Assembly (NCBI GenBank): GCA_018825665.1
Contig: JAHJEG010000037.1
Location: 1-64,000, forward strand
Length of the DNA: 64,000 nt
Source of the DNA: a bacterium
GTDB taxonomy: Bacteria > Campylobacterota > Campylobacteria > Campylobacterales > Sulfurimonadaceae
Direction: 5' to 3'
A program made the position numbers and the translations under genes. The notes below the pieces were generated by a model. That model had not been told where the DNA came from, did not search any database, and saw only the letters and a program-made list of their open reading frames with translations. Of the stretch, positions 61,201 through 64,000 are shown one piece after another. Position 1 is the first letter of the stretch. Every line of letters begins with the position of its first letter.

Positions 61201-61462
61201 TCTTGATTCACTGGTAACTATTTCTGATAAACTTACATACAGCACATCGGCGATTAGCTACGATTTAGCTTTGGTGTATCAGGAATATTTTAGATTTATC
61301 TACACATTTATCTTTGATTTTTTCAACACAGACAAGACAGACAAAAAAATACATGTAGATGAAATAAATAAATTATTATGCACCCAGCTGATGAGAATCG
61401 TACACGGGTATAAAGAAGAACTGGAAAATATACTTTTAAAGGATACTATATGCAAGAGATAG
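58241..61462 (+). CDS. DUF2920 hydrolase fused to a Maf flagellin glycosyltransferase
   Basis: An unusually long 1073-residue protein. Residues 1 to about 370 match DUF2920, an alpha/beta hydrolase-like domain of Campylobacter flagellar loci, with nucleophile elbow GSSHGG (S194). After a Lys-rich linker (about 385-395), residues about 440-1073 form a complete Maf protein (MAF_flag10/DUF115) with LAAGPSLHKNIQWLK, DIVTHIDG and the second GLDLALDSATGATHATGHEY block. Maf enzymes transfer CMP-activated nonulosonates to flagellin. In Campylobacter the two families are separate genes. The fused hydrolase could add or remove an acyl group at the point of transfer. It overlaps the next Maf gene by 13 bases. 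Confidence 0.85.
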   Translation: MNTIITKEESIHSCDDFELNIKRENQLSYKYSYPDSKELKGIVFIVAGFGEDTNSDYIDKLRTYIADTFSVVAVNVFYHCFYSRPENGAIVNADVDDMQTLKAYANHEGISYGIQDTAESLLTKINAVLQTKKDLGEINEQDRAAISMTIFPKHGEYQNFGIMQALDHLNVLNTLEKKSFNFQTDYSVTMMGSSHGGYISYLCAKLAPHRIDCVIDNSSYVKPPYNYFLGKEYDASSAEYHATYQENIILYCFVKTNWTLDKNSKNYFSNDRYRIRDISDQEHLQTMGTCAHNRTRYISYHSSKDAIAPIEDKINFFNELQALGFDVKLHIIDNESYVEGRFIKNLHHGMDMSLKELANRELPGALNIKNKKSKTKKISYTCDTLAYEFEIKDDSYVCKQPSLHDETKEETLYLDNISYFQENHPHIYNKLAALDAAIEQKLHKSRYELMMKDTYYDVLEIVSGNYLYGSNSNEYADIAAQSITFKTNENVFETFKKTQIQKQNLQKYAKESILDNNLSGLAPILHYINENKPPHSELKTIDKFIFFGVGLGGHLLAIDKKIHAKVYFIIEDDLELFRLSLFTTPYYKLASKSQLIFSVFDTAQEFSSYAFSFLEKRFYNNHYLKYFQMLNHSDDKLKEFHIKVASQSHNLFYYNAILKQYLRPLEYLQDNFKFLNILKLYTNPSLDSRPFLLLAAGPSLHKNIQWLKQNHTKFITVALSATLSILEQEGIAPDIVTHIDGLEESIIHFDKLKSLNFFKNSIFLISARTLREIVERLDKENIFFFENGTSYKKDFGNLSAPCVGSTTYLLLLALGIKELYLLGLDLALDSATGATHATGHEYSQTLDLKLSDTHEDILTFKDSVIKTLGNFRNEVYTTPDFMQSIDSINASSKSFKRTDQNVYNLNDGAKFENTITLDIDALNTQNFADINKTVSHTKIHEIFSLHSSNRITDDEFTGLKERLDNAIRIQEIIIAQQHSLFDSSVEFLDSLVTISDKLTYSTSAISYDLALVYQEYFRFIYTFIFDFFNTDKTDKKIHVDEINKLLCTQLMRIVHGYKEELENILLKDTICKR

Positions 61463-63462
61463 AGCTCCAAGCCATGAGGAATTATGAAAACAATCTAAAA
61501 TTTTTATCCAATAACAACCCGTCACTTTTTAAAAAAATACAACTTTTTGATTTAGGCCAAGAGAATGAAGATCTTCAAGCCAGATATGATTTAGAGTACA
61601 AAGAGAACTATTTTGACGTTAAGGACATAGCATCCAATAATTACCTTTATAACATGGACTCTATCAAATATTCCCAACAGGTCGCCCAGAATATAAACTA
61701 TAAAAAAACATCTTTTCTTTTTAACGGTATGCTCGATTATGAAATATCCAAAGAGCAGATGCAAAAAATTCAAGAACAAAAGGCTTTTGCATACAATAAC
61801 ATAAAAGATATACTGCCGATTATGAAATATGCTATGGAGCTTGCACCCAAAAGTACCACAATGAAACATATTGATAAATTCATCTTCATAGGTACAGGTC
61901 TTGGTTTGCATATAGCCGATGTCCACCGGCAAATACATTCTACAGAATACTTAATAATTGAAGATGATTTAGAGCTTTTTAGACTTTCTCTTTTTACTAC
62001 TGCCTATCATGAAATAGCTCAAGATGCCAATTTGCACTTTAGCATTTCAAAAAACGAAAATGAATTTACCGCTGTTATGGCCGGATTTTTAGAGGGTTCC
62101 TTTTTTAATAACAGATATATAAAATACTTTCACTTTCCTGCACACTCAACAAATAAAATGAAATTGATTCAAAATAATTTAGCCACGCAAACACATCAGA
62201 TCTTTCCCTATGACATTCAACTTGAAAAATGCCTAAGACCATTAAAGAGAATAAAACAAGAGTATAAAACTATTGATATTTCAAAAAAATTTCCAGAATC
62301 TGCCATATCGCAAAAACCTCTTCTCATCTTGGCAGCCGGTCCTTCAATGAAAAAAAATCTCGATTGGCTTAAAACCAATAAAGATAAATTCATCATACTT
62401 GCCGTTACTGCTGTGCTAAAAACGCTTCACGATAACAACATCAAGCCTGATATCGTTACGCATATCGACGGGGTTGAAAGTGAGGGAAACAGCTGTATGG
62501 TTCATTTTGAAGGGTTTAATGCAAAAGAATTTTTAAAAGACAGTCTCTTTATCCTAGGTTCGCACACTCCAAACTCTGTTTTGGACTTGGTAAAAAAAGA
62601 GAATGTATTTTTCTTTGAAAGTTTTACATTCTACTTCAAGAATTTCGGTTCCTTGTCTACGCCGTGCATTGGTTCAACATCAACAGTGCTTTCCTTGTGG
62701 CTCAATGCCAAAGAGATATATCTGCTTGGTTTAGATCTGGCCCTTGACCAGGAAACCGGAGCGACACACTCTGGAGACCATGAGTACAACGCAACGCACG
62801 ATCTCAGCAATACAGACGAAATAGACTACACTATTTCACTCAGAAACAATCTCATTCCGATTAAAGGCAACTTTTCCAAAACAGTGTTTTCAACTCCGAT
62901 ATTTATCGCTTCGGTTCAATCTTTATATAATAATATACCGCAAATCATCGATGATTCCCAAACTATCTATAACCTAAATGACGGCGCCTATTTCTATCAG
63001 ACAACACCGCTAAAAATAGAAAATATAAACAAATATAAGGACATAGACAAGAAGGATTTAGCTGTCGAATTAAATGCTCTGTTTAACTCAAAATCCAAAT
63101 CAAAACTAGATCAAGAAGATATGGCATCTCTGAAAAAACGTCTTAACAATGCAAAAGAGGTGCAGAAGAATTTTCAAGAATATGAAAATAAAAACTTTAC
63201 AAATGAAGAGGCATACCTTTATGACTTGCTTGGAATCGTTTCATCTACCTTAAAGTATCATGGTCGGGAGGGCAATAACCTCACACTGGTTTTTGCCTCA
63301 TATTTTCAATACACTTTACCCTATATAGTGGATGTTATCAATACAAAAGAGGTAACTAAGATTATGAAACATCTAAAAAAGCTCGATAAAATGTTTGTAG
63401 ATGGCTCCTATAATATTCTGCATAGATATATTCAAGAGATTGAGGAGTTTTTCAATACTTAA
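61450..63462 (+). CDS. Motility accessory factor Maf, flagellin glycosyltransferase
   Basis: A 670-residue Maf protein paralogous to the C-terminal part of the preceding gene. Both share a YFDV.DIASNNYLY-like N-terminal block, FIGTGLGLHIAD, LAAGPSMKKNLDWLK, DIVTHIDGVE and LGLDLALDQETGATHSGDHEY. It should move pseudaminic acid or a derivative onto Ser/Thr of flagellin in the cytoplasm before export. AAAGGA lies 7 nt upstream of the start. Convergent to the flagellin gene 18 bases away. Confidence 0.92.
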   Translation: MQEIELQAMRNYENNLKFLSNNNPSLFKKIQLFDLGQENEDLQARYDLEYKENYFDVKDIASNNYLYNMDSIKYSQQVAQNINYKKTSFLFNGMLDYEISKEQMQKIQEQKAFAYNNIKDILPIMKYAMELAPKSTTMKHIDKFIFIGTGLGLHIADVHRQIHSTEYLIIEDDLELFRLSLFTTAYHEIAQDANLHFSISKNENEFTAVMAGFLEGSFFNNRYIKYFHFPAHSTNKMKLIQNNLATQTHQIFPYDIQLEKCLRPLKRIKQEYKTIDISKKFPESAISQKPLLILAAGPSMKKNLDWLKTNKDKFIILAVTAVLKTLHDNNIKPDIVTHIDGVESEGNSCMVHFEGFNAKEFLKDSLFILGSHTPNSVLDLVKKENVFFFESFTFYFKNFGSLSTPCIGSTSTVLSLWLNAKEIYLLGLDLALDQETGATHSGDHEYNATHDLSNTDEIDYTISLRNNLIPIKGNFSKTVFSTPIFIASVQSLYNNIPQIIDDSQTIYNLNDGAYFYQTTPLKIENINKYKDIDKKDLAVELNALFNSKSKSKLDQEDMASLKKRLNNAKEVQKNFQEYENKNFTNEEAYLYDLLGIVSSTLKYHGREGNNLTLVFASYFQYTLPYIVDVINTKEVTKIMKHLKKLDKMFVDGSYNILHRYIQEIEEFFNT

Positions 63463-63480
63463 AATTTTGATGTTTTGAAA

Positions 63481-64000
63481 TTACTGTAATAATTTCAAAA
63501 CATTTTGCTGAACGGCATTTGCCTGACTCATAGCGTATGAACCCGACTGTGCAAGAATATTGTGTTTTGCAAAGTTTGCAGACTCTGCTGCGAAGTCAAC
63601 ATCTCTGATTTGAGACTCTGCCGCTGCAATATTAACTTCAGTAACAGAAATATTTCGAATTGTAGCTTCAAGTTTGTTCTGTGCAGCACCCAATGTCGCA
63701 CGCAAACCGTCCACTTCTTTGATAGCATCATCCATTGAAGAAATTGTAGCCTCTGCAGAAACTTGTGACCCTACTGTTTTAGATCCTGTGACTAATACGG
63801 CAACATCTGCATCGCCTATGTTTAGAGTTTGTGTTTCACTGCTGTATGCACCTGTGTGAAAAACAAATATTCCGGCATTGTATGTGCCGTCTAACAGATT
63901 AAGCCCATTAAATTTAGTTGTGCCTGCTATATCACTTGCTTCTTCTAGCAGAGCTGTTATCTCCTGAGAAATATATCCGCGAGAATCCGCATCCTGTGTA
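63481..64000 (-). CDS. Flagellin, 3' part (gene continues past the window edge)
   Basis: The minus-strand frame is open from 63481 to the end of the window (about 172 codons), longer than the ORF track shows. The C-terminal D0/D1 helices are typical of flagellin ([50 protein letters not shown]). The upstream part ([33 protein letters not shown]) is the standard D1 segment. A Ser/Thr-rich stretch between them would carry the glycans added by the Maf enzymes. The N-terminal half lies beyond 64000. Confidence 0.96.
   Translation of the reverse strand, partial: TQDADSRGYISQEITALLEEASDIAGTTKFNGLNLLDGTYNAGIFVFHTGAYSSETQTLNIGDADVAVLVTGSKTVGSQVSAEATISSMDDAIKEVDGLRATLGAAQNKLEATIRNISVTEVNIAAAESQIRDVDFAAESANFAKHNILAQSGSYAMSQANAVQQNVLKLLQ

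Overview
The window looks like chromosomal sequence from a Campylobacterota (epsilonproteobacterial) bacterium, most likely a free-living flagellated relative of Sulfurimonas. The signs are a complete pseudaminic-acid pathway with two Maf flagellin glycosyltransferases, a fliD-fliS-fliT-like run, rpmI-rplT without infC, a 7TMR-DISM kinase, and a haem-containing sensory diguanylate cyclase. The assignment rests on gene content and on family knowledge recalled without a search.

Layout. 1-3.4 kb: a decayed integrative element lies against a tRNA-Leu gene. A 35-bp piece of the tRNA is duplicated at its far end, and it carries an intact Fic enzyme plus broken transposase, DUF6933 and integrase remnants. 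A five-gene tRNA operon (Pro-His-Arg-Arg-Leu) follows. 3.6-16.7 kb: housekeeping genes (NSS transporter, diguanylate cyclase, thiG, nnrD, purN, kdsD, rluB, yjbQ, rarA), a STAS plus REC-PP2C-kinase partner-switching pair, and rpmI-rplT. 16.7-26.8 kb: a compact 12-gene type II secretion operon on the minus strand (gspG-H-F-K-L-M-N-C-D-E-I-J). It is divergent from a 7TMR-DISM histidine kinase and response regulator at 27.0-29.5 kb. An SRP RNA gene, absent from the ORF track, sits at 29.5-29.6 kb.

30.3-40.0 kb: a peptidoglycan-recycling locus. An exported NagZ-amidase fusion, a sodium/solute symporter, AnmK, AmgK, MurU and a lytic transglycosylase read rightward. A hexose-6-phosphate mutarotase, an FHS-family sugar permease and a HAD phosphatase converge on them. 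Together they could cut muropeptides in the periplasm, import the sugars, and return MurNAc to UDP-MurNAc.

40.7-64.0 kb: a flagellar assembly and glycosylation region. It holds fliD, fliS and a fliT-like gene on the minus strand; pseB and pseC; an AT-rich eight-gene sugar-modification cassette (glycosyltransferase, two methyltransferases, acyltransferase, PhyH dioxygenase, beta-propeller protein, WbqC, WecE-like aminotransferase); pseF-G-H-I; pseA-hisH-hisF; a DUF2920-Maf fusion; a second Maf; and the 3' part of a flagellin gene running off the right edge.

The most unexpected signal is not a gene. The 11-mer GGCATGTGGAA occurs exactly 20 times (11 on one strand, 9 on the other), with at least 8 more single-mismatch copies. 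All exact copies are in coding sequence and in several reading frames. About 0.03 are expected by chance. It behaves like a DNA-uptake or other genome-wide signal word, and it is missing from the sugar-modification cassette and from the Maf/flagellin end.
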